DNA of 64,000 bases, from assembly GCA_027449605.1 (NCBI GenBank), contig DAIDLH010000089.1, forward strand, positions 1 to 64,000. The letters are read 5' to 3'. The notes under the pieces were generated by a model. That model searched no databases and had not been told where the DNA came from. It saw only the letters and a program-made list of their open reading frames with translations. The stretch's first letter is position 1. The number at the start of each line of letters is the position of its first letter. The stretch is from Candidatus Muproteobacteria bacterium. Its GTDB lineage: Bacteria > Pseudomonadota > Gammaproteobacteria > Acidiferrobacterales > Sulfurifustaceae. Below, one piece after another: positions 9,597 through 17,850 of the stretch. Position numbers and translations under genes: made by a program.

Positions 9597-10389
9597 TCTT
9601 TTTGGTATCGGTACTATCTCTTTGCGGATAGGAGCTTGGCGGGGACTCTTCCAGGTTATTGACATCAAGCTGTGGCATTTCAAGATTCACATTAATTCCG
9701 GCCTTTTCCAGAGCCGACGAGAGAATCTTCATTTTATTATCGACGACATGCATGTGATCCAGCATTAAATCGATCGCATGCGCCACCGGATCGGGCATCT
9801 CCGGGCTCTGTCCATAGGCTTCGAAGCCGAGCTTTTTTGCCATGGCTTCACGCGCCTGGGTTTTGGCGTCCTCTTTTTTGGGGCCGATGACCCGCCCCGG
9901 AATCCCGACCACCGTAGCGCCTGCCGGCACGTCTTTCACCACCACGGAATTGGAGCCGACGCGCGCATTATCGCCGATCGTGATCGGCCCCAGAATCTTG
10001 GCGCCAGCGCCTACGACCACGTTCTTCCCGAGCGTGGGATGACGTTTTTCCTTGTGCCAGGTGGTGCCGCCCAGCGTGACGCCGTGATACAGCGTGCAGT
10101 CGTCGCCAATCTCGGCGGTTTCGCCGATCACCACGCCCATGCCATGGTCAATAAAGAATCGCTTCCCGATCCTGGCCCCGGGATGGATCTCGATCCCGGT
10201 CAGCCAGCGTGCGAGCTGGGAAAACATACGGGCAAGCCAGCGCAGACGCCAACCCCACAAGCGATGCGAAACACGGTGGAACGCCAAGGCGTGCACGCCC
10301 GGATAGGCCGTCAGCACTTCGAGCACGGAACGCGCCGCCGGATCGCGCCGAAAAACGCTGCTCAGATATTCACGCAGATTTTTAAACAT
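9589..10389 (-). CDS. cysE: Serine O-acetyltransferase (short CysE/EpsC type)
   Basis: Makes O-acetylserine from serine and acetyl-CoA, the first committed step of cysteine synthesis. The left-handed beta-helix of hexapeptide repeats (about residues 65-165) contains [20 protein letters not shown] and the [11 protein letters not shown] loop with catalytic His residues. At 266 residues it has a shorter N-terminal helical part than E. coli CysE and a long polar C-tail (ending TKKNS) without the terminal Ile that docks CysK in enteric bacteria. Its position directly before iscR suggests cysteine supply is coordinated with the cysteine-consuming Isc system. Confidence 0.92.
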   Translation of the reverse strand: MFKNLREYLSSVFRRDPAARSVLEVLTAYPGVHALAFHRVSHRLWGWRLRWLARMFSQLARWLTGIEIHPGARIGKRFFIDHGMGVVIGETAEIGDDCTLYHGVTLGGTTWHKEKRHPTLGKNVVVGAGAKILGPITIGDNARVGSNSVVVKDVPAGATVVGIPGRVIGPKKEDAKTQAREAMAKKLGFEAYGQSPEMPDPVAHAIDLMLDHMHVVDNKMKILSSALEKAGINVNLEMPQLDVNNLEESPPSSYPQRDSTDTKKNS

Positions 10390-10415
10390 GCAGGATAATA
10401 ACCTGATTTAAAAGT

Positions 10416-10445
10416 ATTATCTTTATTTCTGAGTTTTTTTGTCAA
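10416..10445 (-). promoter_or_regulatory. Sigma70-like promoter for cysE
   Basis: On the minus strand a perfect TTGACA (10445-10440) is followed by an 18-base A-rich spacer and GATAAT (10421-10416). The -35 overlaps the last codons of trmJ and the -10 lies about 27 bases before the cysE ATG. It is the best sigma70-type promoter match I see in the window and could drive cysE plus the isc genes. Confidence 0.7.
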
Positions 10446-11172
10446 GTTTATCGTTGCGTTGCTGAACCGCCGTTAGTATGCCACGTAAAATGTTCAGTTC
10501 GTTATGATCCGGCGCAGCCCGGTTGAACAGCCGCATGAGCCGGCGCATCAGCAAGCGCGGATTGGCCGGGTCGAGAAATCCGATCTGCTGCAACACCTCC
10601 TCGAGGTGCTGATACAGGCGCTGCATATCCTCATCGCTGGCCGGACGGTTTTCGCGCACCTCCGTCGAACCCACCGAGACGCCGGGTTGTGCCGCGCGAT
10701 AAATCTCGTAGGCGAGAATCTGGACGGCGCAGGCCAGATTGAGCGAAGAAAAATCACGGTCGGCCGGAACCGTCACGACGAAGTGGCAGCGGTCCAGTTC
10801 CGCGTTGAGCAGGCCGGTTCGCTCCTGACCGAACAGCAACGCCACGGGACCTCGCTGCGCCCCCGCCACCAGCCGACGCGCGCAGGACTCGGGATCGAGG
10901 GCCGGCCATTCGATGCGACGCAGCCGCGCGCTCGTCCCGATAACCAGATGGCAATCCTTGAGCGCATCGTCGAGCGACCCGCAGACCATTGCACTTTTCA
11001 GCACGTCATCGGCGCCGGCGGCGCGATCGGTGGCGTCTGCGCTCGGAAAATCCTCGGGCGCAACCAGGCACAGGCTCTGCAGCGACATGTTCTTCATGGC
11101 GCGCGCGGTGGCGCCGATGTTTCCCGGATGGGTCGGGCGCACCAGCACGATGCGTATGTTCGAGAGGGTCAT
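10423..11172 (-). CDS. trmJ: TrmJ, tRNA (cytidine/uridine-32-2'-O)-methyltransferase
   Basis: SPOUT-class methyltransferase acting on position 32 of tRNA anticodon loops. Visible family motifs are IRIVLVRPTHPGNIGATARAM near the N-terminus (motif 1), VALLFGQERTGL (motif 2) and LNLACAVQILAYEIYRAA (motif 3), in that order. At 249 residues the length matches E. coli TrmJ. A trmJ-cysE-iscR order is found in several proteobacteria. The gene is divergent from suhB, 140 bases away. Confidence 0.93.
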   Translation of the reverse strand: MTLSNIRIVLVRPTHPGNIGATARAMKNMSLQSLCLVAPEDFPSADATDRAAGADDVLKSAMVCGSLDDALKDCHLVIGTSARLRRIEWPALDPESCARRLVAGAQRGPVALLFGQERTGLLNAELDRCHFVVTVPADRDFSSLNLACAVQILAYEIYRAAQPGVSVGSTEVRENRPASDEDMQRLYQHLEEVLQQIGFLDPANPRLLMRRLMRLFNRAAPDHNELNILRGILTAVQQRNDKLDKKTQK

Positions 11173-11229
11173 GAGCAGTCAGGTCTGGCGTCAGCGGTTA
11201 TTCTACCGTCTTCGCTCGCCGGTATCCGC

Positions 11230-11258
11230 TTTCATCCCGCGGCCGGGACCATTACAAT
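11230..11258 (+). promoter_or_regulatory. Candidate promoter for suhB
   Basis: TTTCAT (11230-11235), a 17-base spacer and TACAAT (11253-11258) lie 55 bases upstream of the suhB ATG in the divergent trmJ-suhB gap. The -10 is good; the -35 is weak. Confidence 0.4.
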
Positions 11259-11312
11259 GCACGCGCCACATCCGGCGCATCCTCGTAGAAACCAGTCCGT
11301 CAGGAAAACACC

Positions 11313-12110
11313 ATGCATCCCATGTTGAACATGGCGGTCAAGGCCGCACGCAGCGCCGGCAACATCATCATGCGCCATCTGAACCAGATCGAACGGCTGA
11401 CCGTCGAAAGCAAGGGGCGCAAGGACTACGTGAGCGAAGTGGACCGGATGGCGGAACAGGAAATCATCCGGATCCTGCGCGCCGCCTATCCGGATCACGG
11501 CTACCTGGCCGAGGAAACCGGAGCGCAGGCCGGCGACGAGTATGTCTGGGTGATCGACCCGCTCGACGGCACGACGAATTTCCTGCACGGCTTTCCCCAG
11601 TTCGCCGTGTCGATCGCGCTCAAATACAAGGACCGCCTCGAACAAGCGGTGGTGTTCGATCCGACGCGCAACGAACTTTTCACCGGCTCGCGCGGCAACG
11701 GCGCGCAACTCAACGACCGCCGCATCCGCGTCAGCCGCGTGACCGATCTGGAATATGCGCTGATCGGCGCCGGCTTTCCGTTCCGCTCGCATCAGTACAT
11801 GGAATCGTGGATCGACACACTGCGTGAATTCATGCTCGGCACGAGCGGCATCCGTCGCCCCGGCTCGGCATCGCTCGATCTGGCCTACGTCGCCTGCGGC
11901 CGGTACGACGGATTCTGGGAATTCGGATTGAGCCCCTGGGACATGGCGGCGGGCGCGCTCATCATTCAGGAGGCGGGCGGCATGGTCACCGACCTTTCCG
12001 GCGACCAGGCTTACCTGGAAAGCGGGAACATCGTCGCCGGCAATCCCAAGATACACGCGGAGATGCTGCGCCGCATCCAGCCGCATCTGCCGAAGGAACT
12101 GGCGCGCTAG
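11313..12110 (+). CDS. suhB: SuhB-type inositol-1-monophosphatase
   Basis: Mg-dependent sugar-phosphate phosphatase; in E. coli it also binds the rRNA antitermination complex. In 265 residues the metal-binding motifs are clear: LAEETG, WVIDPLDGTTNFLHG (about residues 80-94) and the C-terminal WDMAAGALIIQEAGG. An AGGA lies seven bases before the ATG. Its 3' end overlaps the convergent unknown gene by four bases, so no terminator fits between them. Confidence 0.94.
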   Translation: MHPMLNMAVKAARSAGNIIMRHLNQIERLTVESKGRKDYVSEVDRMAEQEIIRILRAAYPDHGYLAEETGAQAGDEYVWVIDPLDGTTNFLHGFPQFAVSIALKYKDRLEQAVVFDPTRNELFTGSRGNGAQLNDRRIRVSRVTDLEYALIGAGFPFRSHQYMESWIDTLREFMLGTSGIRRPGSASLDLAYVACGRYDGFWEFGLSPWDMAAGALIIQEAGGMVTDLSGDQAYLESGNIVAGNPKIHAEMLRRIQPHLPKELAR

Positions 12111-13846
12111 CGGCGCGGAAATTCGGTCAGCACGTCGGCGAAAACAAGCGCCTCGAAAACATGGGTGTACTCGAGGCACTTCAGCAGACGCACCGCGCGC
12201 GCTTCCTTGCCCTCCTCCACCAGCAGCAGATTGGTTCCCGGCGAAAAAGCCCCGCGCGGCAGCAGTAATGTTGCCGGACGACGCAGCGCCTCGATGGCCG
12301 GCAGGAGCAGGGCCGGCTGGTAGTCGCGCCCACTGGCGGCACGAACCGGCGCCACGGCAACCGGCATGACGTTGGACGCAAGCAATTCCACTCCCATTTC
12401 GAGCTCGTCAGCCCGGGGGCTCTTCATCCACCGAACCACGCCGGCGCTCCAGCGCCCGATCTCCTCGATCTGCTGGATGCCGACCAGGTCGCCCACGCGC
12501 AGAAACGTGCGTGCGCTGCCGTGTCGCGCCAGTTGCAGTCCTTTGGGCGCCGCGTCCTTGATCTGCCAGCGGTCGACGCGGAAAATTCCGCCGAAGCCGG
12601 GAGCGGTTTCCGCCGTGTCTGCGCGCGCGGAGGGCGGATTTTTTTCCACCGGCTGATCGAGTGAAATGAAGTCTTCGTTCCGGTCGGGTTCGCGTTCGGT
12701 CTCCCGTTCGATGTGCGCGGGTAAATTGAATTTCTCGTCGAGAACGTCGCTTCGGACTTCCGTCGCCGGCGGCGAGAACGGTTTCTGGCCGCTGGCGAAG
12801 AAATGCAGCGCCGGAATTCCGGCGCACAGGAACGTCGGACCGCTGCGCGGAATCCGGGAGAAGCGTCGCCGCGGCACTTGGCCCCAGGAACGCTGCATGC
12901 GCTGCAATATCTCGAGACATACCTTGTCGAGAGCATCCAGACCGACGGAAAGCGAACGGGCGCTGTCGCCCTTTTGCAGACGCTGGATGAAAAAATGAAT
13001 CGTGCGCAGCAATTCGACCGCGTCGAGCAGGCGCAGGGCCTGGCCCGGCTGGAACTGCACGTCGCGCGGGAACGGCGCCGGCGGCGAGTCGGTCGCGAGG
13101 TCTATGAGAAAGTGCCCGGCGGGATGCGGTACTTCGAGATTTTCGCGCAGCGCGGCTTTGGCGCCCCAGTGAAGCAGGAAGCGCTGGACGTGACGGCATT
13201 CGTTCTGCGGCAACTGGTAGGGATTGCTCAGCCCGAGCAGGAGGATACGCGCGTAGTCATGCTCCAGCGTGGTTTTGGCGCCGGCGGGCGCCGCCGCTTC
13301 CACCACTTCCGTCGCCAGATCGTGCTCGCCGGCATGGCGATAGATCGCATGGATCTCACGCCAGACTTCCGGGGGATGCGGCATGTAAACCTGATAGGAA
13401 TGCAGCAGCACTTCGCCGAGATAGTGCATGGCGCGCTCGAACGCGCCCGCGCGCAAGGACTTGCGACCCCAGCGCATCCGTTGCCGTTCCAGGTCCTGAA
13501 GACAGGCCTTGTAACCGTAGGCCATCTCCATGTGCAGCTGACGGATGAATTCCGCCAGTTGCCGCTTCTTTGGCGTCAGCGGCAGCGCGGCGCGGACGAA
13601 ATACGGCTCAAGCGCGGCGGTGACGGTCGCCACCGGACCGGTGTACAGTTCCATCAGTTCGAAACGACGCGTGGCGTCGAGTTCCTGGCGATTCAGGGTG
13701 TACAGCGCTTGATAGATTTCACGCGCCGATTCGGCGCTGTCGGAAAACGGGAGCGAGGCGAGCCAGGCGCGCGCGTACTTCGGATCGGTTTCCGTCATCC
13801 AGGCCGAAACCCGTTTCGCCGGCAATGATAAGCTGAGCCCCGTCAC
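12107..13846 (-). CDS. Conserved protein of unknown function (579 aa), possible C-terminal beta-barrel
   Basis: I cannot name this family. The N-terminal 300 or so residues look alpha-helical, a disordered charged stretch lies around residues 365-430, and a C-terminal part carries FLRVGDLVGI, GVVRWMK and MGVELLAS, which loosely recalls a PilZ-like or other small beta-barrel. No signal peptide or TM segment is seen. The GTG at 13846 has GGAG seven bases upstream, so I prefer it to the ATG at 13798. It is convergent with suhB (4-base overlap) and divergent from fdxA. Long soluble proteins like this are annotated only as hypothetical in related genomes as far as I recall. Confidence 0.75.
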   Translation of the reverse strand: MTGLSLSLPAKRVSAWMTETDPKYARAWLASLPFSDSAESAREIYQALYTLNRQELDATRRFELMELYTGPVATVTAALEPYFVRAALPLTPKKRQLAEFIRQLHMEMAYGYKACLQDLERQRMRWGRKSLRAGAFERAMHYLGEVLLHSYQVYMPHPPEVWREIHAIYRHAGEHDLATEVVEAAAPAGAKTTLEHDYARILLLGLSNPYQLPQNECRHVQRFLLHWGAKAALRENLEVPHPAGHFLIDLATDSPPAPFPRDVQFQPGQALRLLDAVELLRTIHFFIQRLQKGDSARSLSVGLDALDKVCLEILQRMQRSWGQVPRRRFSRIPRSGPTFLCAGIPALHFFASGQKPFSPPATEVRSDVLDEKFNLPAHIERETEREPDRNEDFISLDQPVEKNPPSARADTAETAPGFGGIFRVDRWQIKDAAPKGLQLARHGSARTFLRVGDLVGIQQIEEIGRWSAGVVRWMKSPRADELEMGVELLASNVMPVAVAPVRAASGRDYQPALLLPAIEALRRPATLLLPRGAFSPGTNLLLVEEGKEARAVRLLKCLEYTHVFEALVFADVLTEFPRR

Positions 13847-13896
13847 TGACTGACTCCGTGTCGCAGAGGTTGGCTAATTCCGAATACTATCAAGTG

Positions 13897-13908
13897 ATTA
13901 TATAGCAT
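13897..13908 (-). promoter_or_regulatory. Candidate extended -10 for the 579-aa gene
   Basis: Read on the minus strand, ATGCTATATAAT includes a perfect TATAAT (13902-13897) and an overlapping TGC-TATATA extended -10. It lies about 50 bases upstream of the GTG at 13846. There is no good -35 at 17 bases, which fits an extended -10 promoter. Confidence 0.35.
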
Positions 13909-14064
13909 ATGCCCGCCGACCCCAGACACCGGCAACGGCCGCGGCCTGAAAGAATCCCGTTTATTTAACCACTTACACGCCGCCGGATACCCTCCCGCTT
14001 ATTCCCCGCCCGCAGCGGCGCGTGTATCATTCGGCGCGATTCAAATTTTCCCTGGAGACGGTTG

Positions 14065-14388
14065 ATGACTTACGTGGTTACCGAGAATTGCATCCGTTGC
14101 AAGTACACGGATTGCGTGGAAGTTTGCCCGGTGGATTGCTTCCATGAAGGGCCCAATTTCCTGGTCATCGACCCCGATGAGTGCATCGACTGCACCCTTT
14201 GCGTTCCGGAATGTCCGGTAAACGCCATCTACGCGGAAGACGACCTGCCGGAAGATCAAAAGCAGTTCATCCCGATCAACGCCGAGCTTGCGAAAAAATG
14301 GCCGGTGCTCACCGAGAAAAAACCCGAGCCGGCGGACGCCGCCGAATGGGAAGGCAAGCCCGACAAGCTCAAGTACCTTGAGCGCTGA
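14065..14388 (+). CDS. fdxA: 7Fe-type ferredoxin FdxA
   Basis: Soluble electron carrier of 107 residues with [3Fe-4S] and [4Fe-4S] clusters. The first motif is [18 protein letters not shown] and the second [16 protein letters not shown], the FdxA arrangement in which the second Cys set is complete. The C-terminal half ([11 protein letters not shown] and following) matches the family tail. GGAGA lies six bases before the ATG at 14065; the frame extends one codon further to a TTG. Its electron partner cannot be deduced from the neighbours. Confidence 0.94.
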   Translation: MTYVVTENCIRCKYTDCVEVCPVDCFHEGPNFLVIDPDECIDCTLCVPECPVNAIYAEDDLPEDQKQFIPINAELAKKWPVLTEKKPEPADAAEWEGKPDKLKYLER

Positions 14389-14415
14389 CACGGCGGTCCG
14401 GCAAATTCGGCGTCC

Positions 14416-17400
14416 TCACCGGCTCGCCGCAGCGGGCGCCCATTCGCGCCAACCACCCAGCAGCGGAAAATACAGCCCCAGGCGGATTGGCCGGGCGTCG
14501 ATCCTGCTCATCAGCGTCGCGTAACGTTCAAGCTGCGCCGCGTAGCGTTCGCGCTCACGGTCGAGAAATTCATCCAGTCCCCCACCCTCGTGGGAGCTCG
14601 CCTTGTAGTCGATGATCCAGCGTACGCCCTTATCGTCAACGAACGTTCGATCAAGAATCACATTCACAAACTTTCCGTCAACAATACCACTCAGCGCATA
14701 CTCACCGTGCGCGTCTGAATGCGCCCGATCCAGAATCCAGCGTCCGCGTTCGTCCGACAGCGTCCGCGTCAGCGCCGCCTCGGCGCGTGTAACAGCCGCC
14801 TCGAGTTGCGCCGGCGGCACGCCTTCCTCCGCCAGGCGCTTGGCGAGTACCGGCCGCCATTTTTCCAAACGTTCCCAGTCACTGTTTTCCAGGCCCTCGC
14901 GTCCGATGTGCTGCAGGGCCCGGTGGACCACGGTGCCCACGTGACGGATGACTTCCCGCGCCCATTCGAATTCCACGCGCGGCAGAGCCTCCCTCGCCTC
15001 CATCACCGCTTCGCTCTCATTCCACGCTACAGGCGCCGGGACGGCGGGTAATCGCCAACTTACCGGCAACCGCTTGAGCAACGCCTGCGATGGATCCGCC
15101 AAAACGCCGGCAGCGGCGTTTCTACGTTCATCCGCCGGCAATTCATTCAGCGCCTTGTCAAACTCCGGCCGCACTTCTTCCCAGAGATGGTACAGGAGCG
15201 AACTGCGCGGCGGCGGCGTCGCTTGCCGCGCTCCGTTCTTCTCGCTCACGGCAACGTGCCCGAGGAGATGCAGCCGGTCGATGGCGCGCGTCGCGGCGAC
15301 ATACAGTACGCGCCCATCCTCGTAATGGCCCTTGGCGCCGTCGAATTGCCTGAGAAAATTGAAAATCGGTTCGGCGTCCCTTCCGCTCTCCCGGATCGGC
15401 GCGAGCAGGAGATCGACTTCGCGGGCACGCGGGTTCGGTCGCTCCGCCCAGGCAAGCAGCGGGTGTTCGCCGCGTTGCGGTATTCGCCCAAGCCCCGGGA
15501 CGATCACGGTATGAAACTGCAACCCCTTGGCCTTGTGTATGGTCATGAGCTGAAGCCGCTCCGTCGCCTCGACATCGGGCAGGGCGAACAGCTCCTCCAC
15601 CCGCTCCGCCAGCACATCGAGTTCCGCGAGATCGCCGCCCGCCTCGAGTTCCTCGACCAAATCGAGATAAGCCATCGCGTCCGCGAGATCCGTCGCATCC
15701 GCCGCGCAGGCCGGACCGCCCAGCGCGATCCAGGCTCCTTCGACGAGCCGACGCAGTGACCGGCGGCGGGCGAAGCAATCCGCCATCACGATCCGGACGC
15801 GCTCGAGCCGCGCCCGGCCGTCCGCGCTCAGGCGCGCAACGCGCCCGGCATCCTGCATCAATTCCCATAGCGCCGCCTTCTGATTATCGCCTGCCAGCGT
15901 CTCCAGATCGGCAAGTGTGAGCCCGCACCACGGGGCGCGCAGCACCGCGAGCCACGAAAGCCGGTCGCCCGGGTGGACCAGCGCGCGCGTCAGCGCCAAC
16001 AGATCCTGCACGATGCTGCGGTGGCCCAATGTCTCGATCTCGACCGCGCGGAAGCGCAAGCCCGCGCGCCGCAGACGCGGCGCAATCTCTCGCAAATGTC
16101 CCTTCGAGCGCACGAGAATGGCGATGGTTTTCTGCGCCGGATCCGCCAGCGCCTGCTTCACCAGCGAAACCGCCTGCTCGGCCTCCTGCTCGTCATCGCG
16201 ACGCAATATTGGATGCAGCGTCACCGCCGGTTCCGCGCGCGCCGGGTGACGGGCCACCGCGGACGAATACGTCACCGCCCCGGCCGCCACGTCTTCTACC
16301 GTCGGAAACGCCCGCGCGAACGTGCGATTCACCCATTCCACGATCCCTCCCTGGGAGCGGAAGTTCACCTTGAGACTGAGCGGCTCAAGCCGGATATCGC
16401 CGATGCCCTGGCGCCAGGCGCGAAGGAACAGGCCGACCTCCGCCTGGCGGAAGCGGTAAATGGACTGCATCGGATCGCCCACGACGAACAGGCTGCGTCC
16501 GTCTCCGGGGGTCCAGCCCGCCGTGAGCAGATCCAGAAGTTCGTACTGGCTGAGCGAAGTATCCTGGAACTCGTCGACCAGCAGGTGCCGGATCCGGTAA
16601 TCGAGCGTGAGGGCGAGATCCGTCGGCTCGTCGCGCGTGCCCAGCGCGCGCAACGCGCTCCACGACACCTGCGTGAAATCCACCTGGCTGCGATTCTGGA
16701 ATACCACCCAGAGCTCCGCGACCGCCAGCGGCAGCAGCCGGTACAGCGCCTCCACCACCTCCCACTGGCTGTCGTCGTACCGCGGCGGCGGTAAATCGGG
16801 CAGTCCGGCCAGGCGCTCCATTAACCCGGAGCGAGCGCTGAGTTTCTCGATCAGAACCTTGAAGCGATCTTTCGCGTCCTCGAACCGCGCCTTTTCCGAG
16901 ACATTGGACGCCTCGCTCGGCGCGGGAAAGCCGGTTTTCGCGTTGACGGTCTTGCGCCATTCGCGTTTCGACGTGAGCAGCAGCGACCCCAGCCCGCGCC
17001 ACGCGGCGAGATCCGCCGTCGTCGCGCCCGGAAGCTGCGTCATGTCGAGGCAGGCCAGAATCTCCGATGACGCGCCGGCGACGCGCAGGTTCTCCGCGGC
17101 GAAACGCGCGAGCGCGAGCAGCTCCGGCGCCTCGGCCGGCGGCATCGCCGGGCGCAGTTCGGCGAGCGCGTCCTCGATGACATGCGCGAGCGCGGCTTCG
17201 AGGCTCTCCCGCGACGGCGGCCGTTCGCCGCTGCCAAGGTGCCGCATCCACTGGTCACGCCGCGCCAGCATCCCGGCGATCAACGTCTCGACCTGGGGCA
17301 GGTCATTGTCGAGATGCTGCAAGAGCCGCACGATCGCGGGACTCACCTTCTCGTCCGACTCGAGTCGCGCGATCAGTTCGCGCGCGGCTTCCCGGTACAA

Positions 17401-17850
17401 CACCTCGGCGTCCTCGACAATCGCCGGGGGCGCGCCGAGGCGCGAGAGCATGGGCATCTGCCGCGTCAGCGCGGCGCAGAAGGAATCGATGGTGCTCACG
17501 CGCAGCCGCTCAGGGCTGGCGATCACGTTCCAGCCCATGGCCTCATCGCGCGCCAGCGCGGCTCGCGCCAGTTCCCAGGTCGCCGCCTCGTTGGGCCTTT
17601 CCGGGCACGGACCCTTGGCCTTCTCGAGTGCCTCGAGAACGCGGTTGCGCATTTCGTTCGCGGCCTTGCGCGTGAAGGTGATCGCCACGATTTCTTCGGG
17701 TTGTTCCACGCACGACAGCAGGCGCAGGTAGCGCTGCGTCAGCAGCTCGGTCTTGCCGGAACCCGCCGGCGCCTGCACGATGAATGACCTGTCCGGCGTG
17801 AGCGCGCGTGCGCGCGCGGCGGCATCGGCGATGGGCTCGTCGTGGCTCAT
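14416..17850 (-). CDS. AddA-like UvrD-family helicase/nuclease (double-strand break repair)
   Basis: Superfamily 1A helicase fused to a PD-(D/E)XK nuclease, expected to process double-strand breaks with its partner at 17847-20552. In 1144 residues Walker A is APAGSGKTELL (about 27-37), the DEXX motif is LLVDEFQDTSLSQYE, and motif VI-like RVLYVAATRAIDRLHL is followed at the C-terminus by the nuclease core WIIDYKAS and a QLERYA motif. I chose the ATG at 17850, which overlaps the partner stop by four bases; the open frame upstream of it is not family-like. It corresponds to AddA-type proteins rather than RecB. No recBCD gene is in the window. Confidence 0.88.
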   Translation of the reverse strand: MSHDEPIADAAARARALTPDRSFIVQAPAGSGKTELLTQRYLRLLSCVEQPEEIVAITFTRKAANEMRNRVLEALEKAKGPCPERPNEAATWELARAALARDEAMGWNVIASPERLRVSTIDSFCAALTRQMPMLSRLGAPPAIVEDAEVLYREAARELIARLESDEKVSPAIVRLLQHLDNDLPQVETLIAGMLARRDQWMRHLGSGERPPSRESLEAALAHVIEDALAELRPAMPPAEAPELLALARFAAENLRVAGASSEILACLDMTQLPGATTADLAAWRGLGSLLLTSKREWRKTVNAKTGFPAPSEASNVSEKARFEDAKDRFKVLIEKLSARSGLMERLAGLPDLPPPRYDDSQWEVVEALYRLLPLAVAELWVVFQNRSQVDFTQVSWSALRALGTRDEPTDLALTLDYRIRHLLVDEFQDTSLSQYELLDLLTAGWTPGDGRSLFVVGDPMQSIYRFRQAEVGLFLRAWRQGIGDIRLEPLSLKVNFRSQGGIVEWVNRTFARAFPTVEDVAAGAVTYSSAVARHPARAEPAVTLHPILRRDDEQEAEQAVSLVKQALADPAQKTIAILVRSKGHLREIAPRLRRAGLRFRAVEIETLGHRSIVQDLLALTRALVHPGDRLSWLAVLRAPWCGLTLADLETLAGDNQKAALWELMQDAGRVARLSADGRARLERVRIVMADCFARRRSLRRLVEGAWIALGGPACAADATDLADAMAYLDLVEELEAGGDLAELDVLAERVEELFALPDVEATERLQLMTIHKAKGLQFHTVIVPGLGRIPQRGEHPLLAWAERPNPRAREVDLLLAPIRESGRDAEPIFNFLRQFDGAKGHYEDGRVLYVAATRAIDRLHLLGHVAVSEKNGARQATPPPRSSLLYHLWEEVRPEFDKALNELPADERRNAAAGVLADPSQALLKRLPVSWRLPAVPAPVAWNESEAVMEAREALPRVEFEWAREVIRHVGTVVHRALQHIGREGLENSDWERLEKWRPVLAKRLAEEGVPPAQLEAAVTRAEAALTRTLSDERGRWILDRAHSDAHGEYALSGIVDGKFVNVILDRTFVDDKGVRWIIDYKASSHEGGGLDEFLDRERERYAAQLERYATLMSRIDARPIRLGLYFPLLGGWREWAPAAASR

